Counted from the stretch's first letter, positions 51,471 to 63,830 are shown. The stretch: DNA of 64,000 bases from Phascolarctos cinereus (GCF_002099425.1 NW_018344215.1:1669001-1733000), one strand, 5' to 3'. A program made the numbers and translations. Notes: generated from the letters alone by a model not told the origin.

Positions 51471-52234
51471 CTTTGAATTACAAGGAAGTACTGGTAATGT
51501 CTTTGGTGGCTGCTTCCAGGAAACCACTGCACACCAAGAGATTACAAATGCATTGAATAAAAAGAGGACATTGTACGTGTCGGTTCCTAGCACTTAGCCA
51601 TGGTGATGTGCTGGCAATGACCACATTTGTACACATGCTAGGGGAGGAGAACCATCATAGTCCAATGCTGAAGGTTGACTGGGGTCAAGAATTCAGAACC
51701 CTGTCCCTGGAAAAGGACTGGGCAGAGAAGGAGAGATCTGACAATTCCAAATGCTATGCTGGGGTGGGGAAGGGGACACTGAATCTTACAGATAAGGTGA
51801 TTTCTGGCAGGGTGGCAGCCTAGAAGAAAAACACTGAAACCCACTGGGATATGGGAGAAAGTTGGGGAAATCCTAGTTCTACAACCCTTTAGAAAGTTAT
51901 TTCCCCTGAGGCCTTCTATGGAGAGAAACGGCTCCCCTCCTGTGCTCTTTCCTTACTAAGAACTCCATGAAGAGGAGCTAAGTGCTGCTTCATAGCTTTT
52001 CTTTAGCTTGTTCTTCTATGGGTACAAGCCCCAGTCTACCCCAACCCCCTTTTTCCCCTGTGGGTGGGGGTGGTGTTCTGGTCAGGGCACAAGGAGCTGG
52101 CTTTATTCCTCCAGCAGCCTCTTTTCTTTCTCTCTTAGGCTGGCTGGCCAGGTGTCTCCCTTAGCTCCCCACTTCTTTCCCTTCTCTAGTTTTTTTCCGT
52201 CATTGGGATCTTGGCTGTATGATTGGTGCTGGTT
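51471..52234. other. Intronic stretch, no feature recognised
   Basis: No assignable repeat or gene. Confidence 0.35.
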
Positions 52235-52760
52235 TTAATTCAATTCAACAAATATTTCTTGTGCACCTGCTGTGTGTAGGGCACTGGAGCACAAAGACAA
52301 AGCAAGCTAACCCCTGTCTCTAAAAAGCTGCCGTTCTACTGAGGGATAAACCTGGTGTGCAGATAAGTGATCTGAGGGAGTTAGTTCGGCATCAACTGCC
52401 TTCCATTTCCACTGATCCTGTGATGTCCAGTAAATGCTAAGTATACAAAACGTTATACAAAGTGATTTCAAGAGTGAGAGGGTGCTGGTGACTAGACACA
52501 GTACAGGGCAGCGAGGTGTCAAGAAAGGCCCAAGGGTAAGAAGTGAGAGCTGTGCACTTTGGTTTTCTTTTTAAGTCAACAAATATTTGTTAAGCACCTA
52601 CTATGTGTTAAGCACTGGGGATACAAAGAGAGGCAAACAGTCCCTGCCTTCTGTGAGCTTACAGTCTAACAGAAGGGAGAACTGGCAAATAACCAGGTAC
52701 AAAGCAGACAGCTATAGGATAAATTGGGAGATAATCTCAGAGGGAAGGCACAGCATGAAC
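52235..52760 (+). repeat. Two copies of the 'ctatgtgccaggcac' family
   Basis: 52235-52400 'gcacctgctgtgtgtagggc' and 52570-52760 'cacctactatgtgttaagca' then 'ctggggatacaaagag'; about 170 bp of unassigned sequence lies between. Confidence 0.7.
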
Positions 52761-53172
52761 TTGCTTCTATCTCCATTAAAAAATATAATAAGGATAAATA
52801 TCCGGACAGACAGCTAGCTTTAACTCACTGAATGATAATATTTTACCAAACTCTAGTTTGAGAAACAGAAAGTCACTGAATCCCACCGACATGGCCTTTC
52901 CCATCACTTGCCTTTTGCATCTTTGCTTCCTGTTGAAGCTGTTTCATCCTGTCATTTAGATCAGATTCTGAAACTCATAGACTTTCTGAATAGTCCAATA
53001 GTGCCTAAATCTGGAGCTAGCCAGCAGAGCCTAGAGAGTGTTGAAACCTACCTGCAAGCTCTACCTTCACAACCACGACAGTCACATAATATAGACATAC
53101 TAAAAAGGAGAGGGATCACAGTAGGGAAAAGAAGCCATTGGTAGAGAAAGGGCTAGAAAGAGTACTCTGTTG

Positions 53173-53174
<2 letters not shown>

Positions 53175-53229
<55 letters not shown>

Positions 53230-53265
53230 TGTGTACATGTTTATATGTGTACGTGCACATGTGTA
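53175..53265. repeat. (TG)n microsatellite, compound
   Basis: About 23 TG units, then TATG/TACATG variants. Confidence 0.97.
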
Positions 53266-53421
53266 TGAAAATTAACAGCTCAGATTATGCCTGAAATATA
53301 TGCATCCCACTGGGATCTAAAAATTGTGTTTGATTATCTCTGGCCCACTGAGGCTCATTGTCTTCTTCTGACTTGATGCATGTGTTTGTGACATAGCTGG
53401 GGAGATATTCCATCTTGAGCA

Positions 53422-53448
53422 TGTGTGTGTGTGTGTGTGTGTGTGTGG
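53422..53448. repeat. (TG)13 microsatellite
   Basis: Uninterrupted TG run. Confidence 0.95.
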
Positions 53449-54879
53449 TGGGGTATTAAAACTCCTAATAGTCTGTGGTTAACCTATGGATTGGGGTAGC
53501 CATCACTAGTATTCTTTCCAAAGGTGGCCCCCAAATCATCTCAGAGTCTGGGTGCTGGAACATCTCGTGCTGCAAAAGTACTCTTTCCATCATTCTGGAG
53601 TGTGGTTATTATTCCAAGTGTGCTTACTCCAAATTGGAAGGTTTCCAGAAGGGCTTGCCATATAGTCCCAATAAAATAGAGAGCAGTGGCTTAATTATTC
53701 CCTAAGAGCTAATCTTTTCTGAACCACACCATTTTGGACCAAAAGGTATCTTTCTGCCATCTTTGGTTTCATTCTCTTGTTCTGAAATCAGGTGTTGACA
53801 TGGTTGTGAGTCAGTTTCAAGTTCTAAGCCACATTTCAGATTGCTCCCGGCTCCAGTTGTTTTGTTCCATGAATCTACTGTTGAATACATTCAGTTGAGC
53901 CTGAGAGAACAATGTCCTCATCTTACATTTTTTGAGCAGGCTCTGGTCTTCTTTTCCCTGATGGATCTTGTTTGTTCTGAGAAGAAAGGTTACCTGAAGT
54001 AGGGTTAATGGTAGAGTTAGGAATATCCTGAAAAAAAAATATATATCCCTGGATAAAGGAGGAATATGAAAAATTGTGCTTGGATGGAGCTTTTCTGGAT
54101 TTTGTATTTGGAAATTTGAGTAAGAGCATGGGGAGACAAATGCCTTTGGCTGAGATGCAGAGATTCAGGTGTTGTAAGGCTAGCTGGTATTGCCTTCAGG
54201 CTGGCATGCCTGGGATTTCAGTGAGTGAGGGCAGGAACTCATATTTTAGGGGAGATGCTCACTGGAAAGGTCCAACCTGGGAAAGTATAAAAGGCTTGGC
54301 AAATGTCAGATAGATAAAAACTGGGTAGAAATTAGATAAAAATTGGAAGATAGAAATGAAATGACAGAGGGGATTTTCCCAGATTTAAACTGGAGCATGT
54401 CTACTTTAGGGATTGTAAGAGGAAGGGAGAAGTAGAGGGAATGAAGTCTAGTCATTGGGAAATGAGAACAAAGACATGGAAGTCAGCTATCAGTTGTCAT
54501 TTGTGAGGAACAGAATTTGAGGGGTGTCTGTGGTTGACTCATAAATACTGAAAACCACAAATGGTAAAACCACAATGGCAAAGGATACTTGCAGAGAAAA
54601 GATAAGCTGCTTTAGAGAAAGGCAAAGGACACCAAGACTCCATTCCAATTATGAAGGATAAAGCTGATCTCCATTTTATGTGCCTTTTGAATGTTTGAAG
54701 TCAAATAGTCTTGTGGCATGACAAATAATCATTTTAGCAAAGGCTAGGAATAAATGGATGTTTTCTTTTCCTTTCTTCAGGATAGAGGTTTGTCCATGTG
54801 TTGACCTATGTGGTGCTGTTATTTGTTTTGATTGAATCAGCCAAGCCAACTAAATTTATCTTTCCTTCTTTCTTGTTCT

Positions 54880-54985
54880 TGCTTCTCCCCCCTCCTCTCC
54901 CTTCTCCTCTCTCTGTCCTTTCTCCTCCTTCCCTACTTCCCTTTTCCTTCTCCTTCTTCCCTCTCCCTCTTCTCTTATCCTCACC
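54880..54985. repeat. CT-rich low-complexity tract
   Basis: Pyrimidine-rich with mixed CTCC, TTCT and CTTC units, less regular than the TTCC arrays. Confidence 0.85.
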
Positions 54986-55044
54986 ACAGAATTTAGAGAC
55001 AGAAAGAATGCTTGGAAAATCCCCTAAACCTCCTCTGATACCAG

Positions 55045-55330
55045 TTATATGATTTCAGACAGCTTAATGAATCTCTCTGAACATCAGTTTCCTCATTATG
55101 AAATAGGAGCAACACTTGTACTACTCACCTTGTTGGGCTGTTAGGAGGAAAACATTCAGCAAACCTTCAGACATTGTGTAAGTGAGAATTATCATTTATT
55201 AGCCCCCAATTTTTCAGATTCAGCCAGAAAAGTACAACGACATTCTCCAAACTGCACAGTAATTAGAGTTTGGGAATGAGGTGTTAAGACTCCATAGCCA
55301 GTATTCTTCCCACTACAATTTTGCAGACGT
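55045..55330. repeat. MIR (plus) abutting MIR (minus)
   Basis: Plus 55045-55200 'acatcagtttcctcattatg'; minus 55200-55330 'agttttgg'-like decayed part with 'agccagtattcttcccacta'. Confidence 0.6.
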
Positions 55331-56711
55331 AACTTAACTCAAAATATTAACCCACCCAGGGCTTAGAGAAATGAAGGGGTCACTGCATAATTCTGCCTGA
55401 AAAACCATTCAATGAAGTAGTCTCGATTTATGATCTGACCAGTGGTATTCCTACCAAAGATAAATGACTTGCTCAGTTAAGACTGCCTGGCCCATGCAAA
55501 GAGCTGAGCTAGATTGTGGAACCTTTTCTCTTTGAAGGCAGACGTCACTGTTCCTGGAGAGATCAGGAAGAAAGTGCAGTGACAGGTTCAGAATAATCTC
55601 CTTACAGGAGATGCTAACTGAAGCCCAGAAGTTTCTCCCCAAATTCTGTTGAGGAGTAGGTGACCCCATACTGTTTACCTTTTTCATAGTAGGGGGCCTT
55701 GGTCTGGACAGGGAAGCTATACCAGCATCCTTATGTGACAATAGCAATCCCTCGTTTCACATTTCCTCCTGTTCAGCCAGTTGCTGGTTTCCTTGGAAAC
55801 CAGAGCTGGAGAACAGAGGCTGAGCCAAACTTTCGCTTGGTTACTGGTTAGGCACGCTGACAGCAGAAAATCAGCTGTAAGGTTTTAAAGCAGTGAAATT
55901 CACCATCAGTTGGGAGAATGCTGCCTTTTTTTCCTGTCTCTAGCAGTAAAGGGGAAAAGAAGTCTTGAAATAAAAAAAAAGGTTTCTCCTTAAAGAATGA
56001 ACTCACCACATTTTTGCCTCCGATCTCATTTTCAAAGCCACATTTCCCTTCTGCTTGTCATTCGATTTGTAAGCACGTTTGTCGGAGACACTCTAGTTAA
56101 ATTTTACAAAGCTATTGTGACAATTGAAGCTTTCGTCCATGATCTGGATGCATTGGGAGGCATGGATTTGATGATTAAAGAACCAGAGTACTACTCTGTT
56201 TTCTTCAGATATTTAATTTTTCTGATGCAGGAAGAAATTTGGGGAAAAATTAGAAAAATAAATGCAACCCATCAGATTTGTAATCTGATTCTGAGTTTGC
56301 TCTTCAAGACATTTCATGGCCATCATGTGTGATTTTAGCATCCAAACCAAGTTAAGTGATTTCCATTGCACAAATATATATTCATCTCTACCAGCCTCAG
56401 AGACCTAGCCAATTGATTTTTTTTAATCGTGTCAGCACATTATAGTGTGACTCAATATATACCAGGTGGATTTGACAGCAATTGGAATAAAAAATGGTGA
56501 AAGCTCTGCAGGCTTTAGCTTGGCAACCATGGGGGCTAATTTGGATTCAGCAGTTACTACCAGCACTTATTAATTGGAGATATGGAACAGTGATTTCTGT
56601 CTCCTGCACCAACCTGCCAGTTCTCTCATCAGCTACCTGAAATCATAAATTTTGCCTTTAATGATCAGAACCAGATGTGTCTAATTCACTAAAACTGTAG
56701 GAGGGTGGGAG
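55331..56711. other. Large repeat-free block, candidate conserved elements
   Basis: No transposon recognised over 1.4 kb. It holds a palindromic X-box-like site (55785-55802) and a 111-codon frame (55997-56332) with no domain. The even composition suggests a conserved non-coding cluster. Confidence 0.5.
55785..55802. promoter_or_regulatory. RFX X-box-like palindrome
   Basis: TGGTTTCCTTGGAAACCA: perfect 8-bp inverted arms with a 2-bp spacer, fitting the RFX site form GTTNCC-NN-GGNAAC. Confidence 0.45.
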
Positions 56712-57005
56712 GAGAATGGGGTTTGGAGTCAGGACACCTGGGTTCCAGTTGAAACTCTGACACTCACTAACTGTGAAACCTTGGGGAAGCTCTGGAAGGT
56801 TGCCGGGCCTGGCTATCACTGAGTCCCTCCTGTCCGTGCAATCAGCTTGTTTTTACTCTGAATGTATTTTCTTTTTGCTACTATGTGGACTTGTTTCTCC
56901 TTGAGGGAAGGGGCAAACTTTTTGTTGGTTGGTTTGTTTCTGTATTCTTAGCATCTAGCAGGATGCCCGTCAGGCGACTAGACCTTATTAAGTGCTTCTT
57001 ATTGC
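56712..57005 (+). repeat. MIR3 5' half followed by an L2 3' end
   Basis: 56712-56800 'gtttggagtcaggacacctg'; 56830-57005 'ctccttgagggaaggggcaa' and 'taagtgcttcttatt'. Confidence 0.65.
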
Positions 57006-57049
57006 TCTATTAAATGGGGGCATGGTAAACGGTCTGCGTATTCACTGGA

Positions 57050-57270
57050 AGTCCAGAAACATTTATTAAGCACTTATTAGGTGTGGGCTTATGGGCAAAG
57101 GAACTGTTTCATTTCTCTCTCATTTCGATTCTTTCGATACAAGAATCATTTGTTAAATGCCAATAAGATTCTAGGCACAAGTTTAAGACAAAAGCAAAAC
57201 TATTCCTGTCCTCAAGGAACCTACATTCCACAGGAAATGTGACCTGTAGATAGACAGGTAAATATAGAAA
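57050..57270 (+). repeat. 'ctatgtgccaggcac'-family repeat, diverged
   Basis: 'catttattaagcacttatta' near 57058 and 'cctgtcctcaaggaacctac' near 57205. Confidence 0.6.
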
Positions 57271-57544
57271 TGGACAAATATAGAAATCATGAAATCTTCA
57301 TCTCCTTACTTGTAGAACGAGGAAGTTGAACTGTGTCTCTAAGATCTTGGCTCTGTTCATGGGGTCATTAGTGGTAGTTAAGAGGCAAGGAGATGTAGTT
57401 TTTTGAATACCCTGCCTCCATTCATGGAAGCAAGGAGGCTCTAAAAGCCTCCAGTAAAAGGGACCGGAGACTAGTCTCTTGAGAGATGTTGGTGAGACGA
57501 GTTTGTAGCTTTTTAAAAAATGCACCTTTGGTGCAGGGAGTGCC

Positions 57545-57705
57545 CAGTGAGGAAACTGCCTCGCTGAATGCAGATTTGAGCCGCCACGGGCACTTTGATG
57601 TCAAGGGACTTACCCAGGGCCTTGTAGCAAGCAGGATTTCAACCCAGCCAGGTCTTTCTGACCCTCAGGTCAGTTCTTCATCCCCAAGGCCACCATACCT
57701 CTCTT
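57545..57705 (-). repeat. MIR fragment
   Basis: 'gggacttacccagggccttg', 'gcaggatttcaacccagcca'. Confidence 0.65.
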
Positions 57706-57989
57706 GTGTCTTTATCCATAAATGAACAACTATGTATTTTTATGGGAGAGTGCTTTAAACAACAACCAGGATAAAACCTCTTATAATTTTAAAGGTGAAA
57801 AGTCCTGTTAATTCCAGTTACCCAAGGCTCCTGCTGTCATCCTCTCTTCTCCGCCTTAGGCAGTCACTGGCTCAGTTTGGGCCCCCCTCACCTAAATAGA
57901 GAAGTTTCTTATTCAGTTACTCTCTGCCCAACCTTTCCTCTCCAACTCTCCACTCCATCTCCCACTGAGCTACTCAGATGGATAGGTCT

Positions 57990-58455
57990 GAAGCACAGGT
58001 CACAGGTCAGTTCTCTTTTCAAGAAGCTTCAAAGATTCCATCTCGCCCTTGGGATAGAATTCAAAGTCTCCAGTTTTCGAAAGTCCTTCTCAGTCTTGCT
58101 CTGAAGGATCTTTCCAGACACACTTCATGTGCCTCCTCCCCGCTCCATCCCCACTCTGGCCAGACTCAGCTTCCTGCTATTTCCTTTGCTCAGGCCCTCA
58201 CAGAGGCCAGGCATTCACTGTCTCCTCGCTTGAGGTCAGGCAGCATCACATCTGATACCATCGACACCTTTCCTTGTCTTCCCTCTCCCCCTCCCCCCAT
58301 TAGTTAATTTGCCATACTTTGTGTTTCCTAGCTCCTTTCGTGTTGTTTGCCCTCCTGTCCTTGAGGATAGGGCTGTTTCAAGCTTTGTCTTTGGACCTCT
58401 AGTGCCAAGCAGAGTGCCCGGCACATAGGAGGCATTTAATAAATGGGTTTTGAAT
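57990..58455 (+). repeat. L2 LINE 3' region, 465 bp
   Basis: 'tttgctcaggccctcacaga', 'tccttgaggatagggctgtt', 'agtgcccggcacataggagg' and 'catttaataaatgggttttg'. Confidence 0.8.
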
Positions 58456-58499
58456 GTAGTTGAATATAATTCATAGAATTGTTAGTTATAAATAGAAAC

Positions 58500-58690
58500 A
58501 CATGGATTTAGGTTGAACCACCTTCAGCAAAGCCCAAAGTTCTGAGTTCAAATTCTGGTGCATTCACTTACTGGCTGTGTGACTTTGGGCAAGTTTTTTC
58601 CCTCTCTGTGCTTCAGTTTCCTCCTCTGTCAAATAGGAGTATTGGAATCCCTGATCTCTAAAGCGATGAGCTCTTTCTCTATAGCCTCAC
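58500..58690 (+). repeat. MIR3 SINE
   Basis: 'ctgagttcaaattctggtgc', 'ggctgtgtgactttgggcaa', 'ttcagtttcctcctctgtca'. Confidence 0.75.
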
Positions 58691-59194
58691 AGTTCCTAAG
58701 CAGTGGGAATATTGTGAACATTCTATTTCAGAAAAATAAAAAAAAAAAGTTGTCAACCCTTCAATAAAAAATTATTTTTTTACTGAACATAGCTCTCCAT
58801 CCCTGTGAAAGGAGCTATTTATGTTGCAGCAGTTGGCATTGCACCTCTCAGTGCCACACTTGGAATCCAGAAATGCATCGAGGGAGAGGGGAATTTCCAA
58901 GACGAGCGTCCCAGAAGAGCCAGCCCTTGATTTGCAAGGACACTCTTGTGACTGTGTGAACTAACTAATGATGTTCTGTTACCTCTAGACCGCTAATCCA
59001 ACCTGCACCTATTTGTAAATGACCTTTTCCTCCCCAGGTCAAAGTAGCCTGGCCTTCTGGGTCCTCCACAATCTTGGCTTCACTGGAAATAGTCCCACCT
59101 TATTCTAAACTCACTTCTTCTAGGAAGCCTTTCCTCCCTGCTTGCCTTTTCTGAACTAGTCTTCTCAGACTGCCCACTCACCGGGCATCTAATT
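58691..59194. other. Intronic stretch, no clear feature
   Basis: A-run at 58735-58748; 59080-59160 is faintly L2-like. No gene. Confidence 0.35.
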
Positions 59195-59400
59195 TAATGA
59201 GCATCTCTTAGACACCTGCCAAGACACTGTGTTCAAGGAATGGTGGCTGGCACTGGGGGATACCAGGAAAACCAGGTCCTTCCTTCATGGAGCTTATAAT
59301 CAGTTTTTGGGAGGTCAGGGGGTAGCAGGTGCAGTATGCAAACAGGTAAACATGTACACAATAATTTAAGACGAGTGGTAAAAGCATTAACTAAAAGGAG
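59195..59400 (+). repeat. 'ctatgtgccaggcac'-family repeat, diverged
   Basis: 'gcatctcttagacacctgcc', 'tggcactgggggatacca', 'ttcatggagcttataatcag'. Confidence 0.6.
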
Positions 59401-59429
59401 GGGACTGTCAAGAGACTTCCTCTAGGTGG

Positions 59430-59795
59430 TGGCACATGGCTCAAGGGGCTTGGAGATCACCATGTCCAAGTCTTATTTTTATATGTGGAAATTGAAGCTC
59501 AGAAAAAATAAAGTCATTCCTTCAAGGGGACACAATGAGTAGGTAAGAGAGGTGGCCAAGTCAGGCCATTAAGTGGCATGGTGGTGGACTTGGAGCGGTG
59601 GAGACCTGAGTTCAAATCCTGGCTCAGATGCTTACCAGCTCTGCAACTTGGGGCAAGTCAATGAACTTTTCTGACCCTCAACTTTCCCCCTCTACAAAAA
59701 GAGGATAATAACAGCACCTACCTGACAGAGTTAATGTAAAGTAAGATAACATATGGAAAGCACTTTGGAAACACCATCTATTAGATATTGTCATT
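59430..59795. repeat. MIR3 (minus) then MIR (plus)
   Basis: 59430-59560 minus 'ggaaattgaagctcagaaaa'; 59562-59795 plus 'gacctgagttcaaatcctgg' and 'aacttggggcaagtcaatga'. Confidence 0.75.
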
Positions 59796-60914
59796 AATGG
59801 CTTTAACTCAAAACCTGAACTTTTGCTCCTGAGTTCAGTCGGCATTTCTACTACCCTGGAAAATGCAAGATTCAGGACCTGACCGAGAAGTGGTGGCCCA
59901 GAGGCCCACCTAGCTAGGGCCCATCTTCCTGGGGCTTCCAGGGACATGGGGTGAAGGCAGGCTACTCCTTGCTTATCCTTAAAGAGATCTGCCCAAATTG
60001 CCTTCCTCCTCATTTGCGATCGGCTCTGGCTGGTTATCATGGCAATCTGAGGCTAGAAGGTGATGTGCTGAGAGTCTGGACCAATCATTTAGGCTGGCTT
60101 GTCTTGACTGAAGTTTGGCAGGAGTGAAGTAGAGGCCAGAGGAAGCTTGGTTAGTGTTGGGTGGTCTACCTGCCAGGGCTGTGGCTGGGAGTCTGAGGAG
60201 TCAAATCCCCTTGTCTTTTGTGAGTCTCCTCAAGGAAGAGTCCCCAGGCCTTGGCCTCTGTCTCCAGCCTGGGTGAGGACCCAGTGGAGACCCTCCCACC
60301 TTCGGGCTTTTTCCAACCAGGTCTGCCTGATAAGCTCCTTGACCTCCCCCAGGCCAAGCTTCCTCAGTGTAGCAGCTCTTCTCATGGCATTCCATGAAAA
60401 GCCTCCCAGTACACGAACTTACAAAGGCAGCAATTTCCAGGTCACAACTTAGTGCTTTTGGCCAAAGGCCACAGTTAAGACTCAGAAAGCCAAGAGCCAG
60501 TACAGTGTGATCTTTAAAATAAATTATAAGGATCAAAACAGAACTAAGTTGAAATGAGACAGTTTAAAAATAGGTAACATTTCACAGTTAACTTCAGAAA
60601 ATAAACCTTCTGACCAATAATATATCACTGTGTGGGCTAAAATGGTATTAGATCTGAGTTTTGAAGTGACTAGTGCAGAGAGAGGTACTAAAGGTTACAT
60701 GTATCTCCTTTAATTAAACATGTATGGTGTTCTACTTGGCATCCCCAATGAAGTCCTCTCTGTGCTGCATTGTGGTGTGGAGGTGAATCTGTGTTCTCAC
60801 TGAAGGAGCCCAACTTCTAACAAGTCTTACTGACCTGGAAAAACCCCAAGTTCAGGGTCTAGGGATGAATTATGTGTCTGTGATCAGGGAATGAGTCTAG
60901 CTGAAGTTGGAGAG
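59796..60914. other. Repeat-poor intronic stretch
   Basis: No transposon recognised over 1.1 kb; frames of 100-120 codons on both strands lack domains. Confidence 0.4.
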
Positions 60915-61306
60915 TTTGCAAAGTGATCTTCTAAAGTGAAGGTCAGATCCTGTTACCTCCTTCCTTTCCTGCTCAATAAACTTCAGTGGCTCCCTATTGC
61001 CTGCATTTCTCTCCTTCTCCACCTCCCCTGACTGGATTCCTTGGCTTCCTTCAAGACTTGGCTCAAATCTGCCTTTTGTAAGAAGCCTTTTTTTTTTTTG
61101 TAAGAACCAGTGCCTTCTGCTACTAGTGCTCTGCTTCTGAGCTTACCTCTCACTTAGACTGTCTGTATCTTGTGAGTATATAGTTAGGTTCTTGACCTAT
61201 CTTGCCCATTGGAATACGAGCTCCTCAGAGGCCTTGATTTGTATCCCCATACAGAGCACAGTGCCTGGCACATAGTAAGCCCTTAAATGCTTGTTGACTG
61301 ACTGGC
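60915..61306 (+). repeat. L2 LINE 3' end, 390 bp
   Basis: 'ggtcagatcctgttacctcc', 'cttcagtggctccctattgc', 'gtgcctggcacatagtaagc' and 'cttgttgactgactgg'. Confidence 0.85.
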
Positions 61307-61309
61307 AAT

Positions 61310-61460
61310 TAGAGCTGGGAAAGACCTTAAAAGTCATCTAGTTCAACCCTCCCGTTTTTAAGCTGAGGAAACTGAGAAATTCAGTGAGATTAAGTGACAT
61401 AGCCACCCAGTAGCAGAGCCAGACTTGAAGTGTGCTCAGTAGCTGCCTAATCCAAGCCAT
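61310..61460 (-). repeat. MIR3 SINE
   Basis: 'ttagagctgggaaagacctt', 'agtcatctagttcaaccctc', 'aagctgaggaaactgagaaa'. Confidence 0.8.
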
Positions 61461-61639
61461 CATAGAGAAGGAATGATCACTGCAGCAAGCCTGCGCGGTG
61501 GCAAGCCGCCTTCTTCCTGAACATGCTGAGGGAGGCTTCTTCTTTGCCCACCCAGTCCACTGTTTCCATGTTTGAGAACCTGGTACTTGCATCCCTCCTA
61601 AATTTGGATCTCTGTAACTCCCCACACATTTAACGATTG

Positions 61640-62345
61640 TCTAACCAGAGATTTTCTTCCATGTGCCAGTCCTATATCATCATCTTCCTATTGGATATTC
61701 AGAACAGGATGTCTTATAGACATCTCAAACTTAACAGAGCTAAGATAACTTTTCTCCTTTCTCCCAAACTCTTCCCTCTTCTAAACATCCCTATTTCTTT
61801 TGAGGGCACCACTAACCTTCCAGTTTCTCACATGGATAACCTCAGTTTCCTCTTCACTCCTCACTGTCACTCACCCCATATATCCAAATACCTTCTCAAC
61901 ACCTTTCCTATGTCTTCCCTTCTTTCCATCCACACAGACGTGCCCGTGGCTTAGATCCTGATCACTTCCAGTCTCAGACTATTGTGATATATTCCTCTTT
62001 CATCTCCCTCCCTCTTTTCTCCCCTCCCAAAGCCATCCTTCAAAGTGATTTTCTTAGAGTGTCGGTCTAAGTAGGTCGCTTTTTTACTCGGTATACTCTT
62101 ATTGTTTACTAGTTACCTTTATGACCAACTATGCCTTCCTCTATTTAAAGCTATTCTTAATCTGGCCCCATCCCATCCTACCTTTCCAACTTTATAATAA
62201 GTTCCTACCTTCCTCGTGCTCTTTGGTTCAGACATACTGGTGTTCTTGTGATTCCCCATATGTGACAATCTATTTCCAGCTTCCATGCCCTTGTCTTGTC
62301 TGACCCTTATGCCTGACATGCTTTTCCTCCTACCTTCCTCAAATC
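61640..62345 (+). repeat. L2 LINE, 700 bp
   Basis: 'tatagacatctcaaacttaa', 'cagtctcagactattgtgat', 'ttcttaatctggccccatcc' and 'gcctgacatgcttttcctcc' in L2 order. Confidence 0.75.
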
Positions 62346-62690
62346 TTCATTTCTCTAGGCTAAACATTTTCATTCCCTTCAACCAGTGCTCACATGACAT
62401 GTACTCAAGGCTCTCTCATTGTCACTGCCTTCCTCTGGATGCATTTTAATGTCCTTTTTGAAATGTAGTGCCTAGCAATGAACTCATTACTCTATACGTG
62501 CTTAGCCCTGTCCAGAGTTTAATAGAATTCTCACCTCTGTGTTCTAGTGAGCTGTTCTCTGATTGCAAATGTCTCTATTATACTATTGACTCATCATGAG
62601 CTTGTGGTCCACTAACACACCTAGATCTTTTCCAGGCAGACTGCTTTTAAAATATCTTTCTTCTATGTTGCATTTTTAAAGAGTTTTTTT
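62346..62690 (-). repeat. L3/CR1 LINE fragment
   Basis: 'ttctctaggctaaacatttt', 'gacatgtactcaaggctctc', 'tattgactcatcatgagctt', 'ggtccactaacacacctaga'. A SINE follows; possible L3 sequence after it at 62810-62850. Confidence 0.8.
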
Positions 62691-62693
62691 TTG

Positions 62694-62805
62694 GGGGGGG
62701 AAGCTAGGTGGTACAGTGGATAGAGCACTGGCCCTGGAGTCAGGAAGACCTGAGCTGTGTGACCCTGGGCAAGTCACTTAACCCCAATTGCCTCACAAAA
62801 AAGAT
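62694..62805 (+). repeat. WSINE1-like SINE
   Basis: 'aagctaggtggtacagtgga', 'tggagtcaggaagacctgag', then directly 'ctgtgtgaccctgggcaagt' (internal deletion), ending 'ccccaattgcctcac' plus oligo(A). Oligo(G) precedes it. Confidence 0.85.
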
Positions 62806-62874
62806 AATTTCTTAAATTGTAATTTCTTAAAGTGTAAGACTAATTGGAAACCTAATAATTTGATTTGTGGGATG

Positions 62875-63060
62875 GCAGGGTTAGAAATGGGATTTATCTT
62901 GGGGGTTATCTAATCTAGGGCCTTCCTTTTTTTGCAAATAAAGAAACTGAGGCCCAGAGAGGTCAAATAATTTGCTTGAAATCACGCAGGAATTAGGTGG
63001 CAAAGTCAGGATTCAAATCCAGCTCTTTTGATTCCCAATACAGAGTCTTTTCCACTGGAA
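62875..63060 (-). repeat. MIR3/MIR SINE
   Basis: 'gaaactgaggcccagagagg', 'gaaatcacgcaggaattagg', 'caggattcaaatccagctct'. Confidence 0.8.
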
Positions 63061-63259
63061 CAATCCAAGTGAGCATGGGTATAGGAAAAGAATCACATCA
63101 AAAGAAAATAGTTACATTGTAAAATATATTTTGGAACAAGATATATTTGGCCTTGGACAGTGTGTTGCCCTTACATAATTATAATAAGTTCTGTCAATTA
63201 TTTGTATTGATGACAGATGGATGCTGTGAGATTAGTTGGTTAAAAAGAAGTAAACAGTA

Positions 63260-63545
63260 TTCTTTTTTTGAATTCAATTTTACTTTGTTTTCTGTTTCAA
63301 GTTCTCTCTCTCCTCCTTCCCTTTCCTTCTTCCACCCACTGAGAAGGCAGGAAAAGTAAAACCAATTCCAAATGTGAATGGTCGTGGAAAACAATTTCCC
63401 TCATCAGCCAGGTCTCAAAAAAGGAATGAAAAAAAAAAAGAGACTAAAATGTGTTTTATTTTGAGTTCATCAGTTCTCTTCACGGAAGTTGATAACATGC
63501 TTCGCCACGGGTCCTTTGGGATTGCAGTTGGTCACAAATAAACAA
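63260..63545 (-). mobile_element. L1 LINE 3' untranslated fragment (marsupial type)
   Basis: Same layout as the L1 at 36246: CT-rich 'tctccttccctttccttct', 'cactgagaaggcaggaaaag', 'gagttcatcagttctcttca', 'cgggtcctttgggattgcag'. Diverged and 5' truncated. Confidence 0.7.
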
Positions 63546-63719
63546 TACTTAGCCCATTTAATGGTTAGTCGAAAAACAAATATAATTAGAATATTGTATC
63601 CTTTCTGTTCATTTTTCCCAGATTTAGTATGCTTTCTTTCCTTTCTTGCCCCACTTCCCTCTATCTTACACTTCTCCCTATTTTGGGGTCTCTCTGAACA
63701 CTCTCTTTTTTAATTGGAG

Positions 63720-63830
63720 ACAAGAAGATCTGATTTCATGTCCTCCCTCTGATACCTGCCAGGTTTGGGGCCATGGATGGGTCAAGGAGACCTCTTAGAG
63801 CTTCAGTTTCCTCATCTATTGAATGCAATG
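63720..63830 (+). repeat. MIR fragment
   Basis: 'ttggagacaagaagatctga' and 'cttcagtttcctcatctatt'. Confidence 0.65.

Larger units (their letters stand above)
52761..55044. other. Repeat-poor intronic stretch with microsatellites
   Basis: TG arrays at 53175-53265 and 53422-53448 and a CT-rich run at 54880-54985. No transposon or gene recognised otherwise. Confidence 0.4.
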
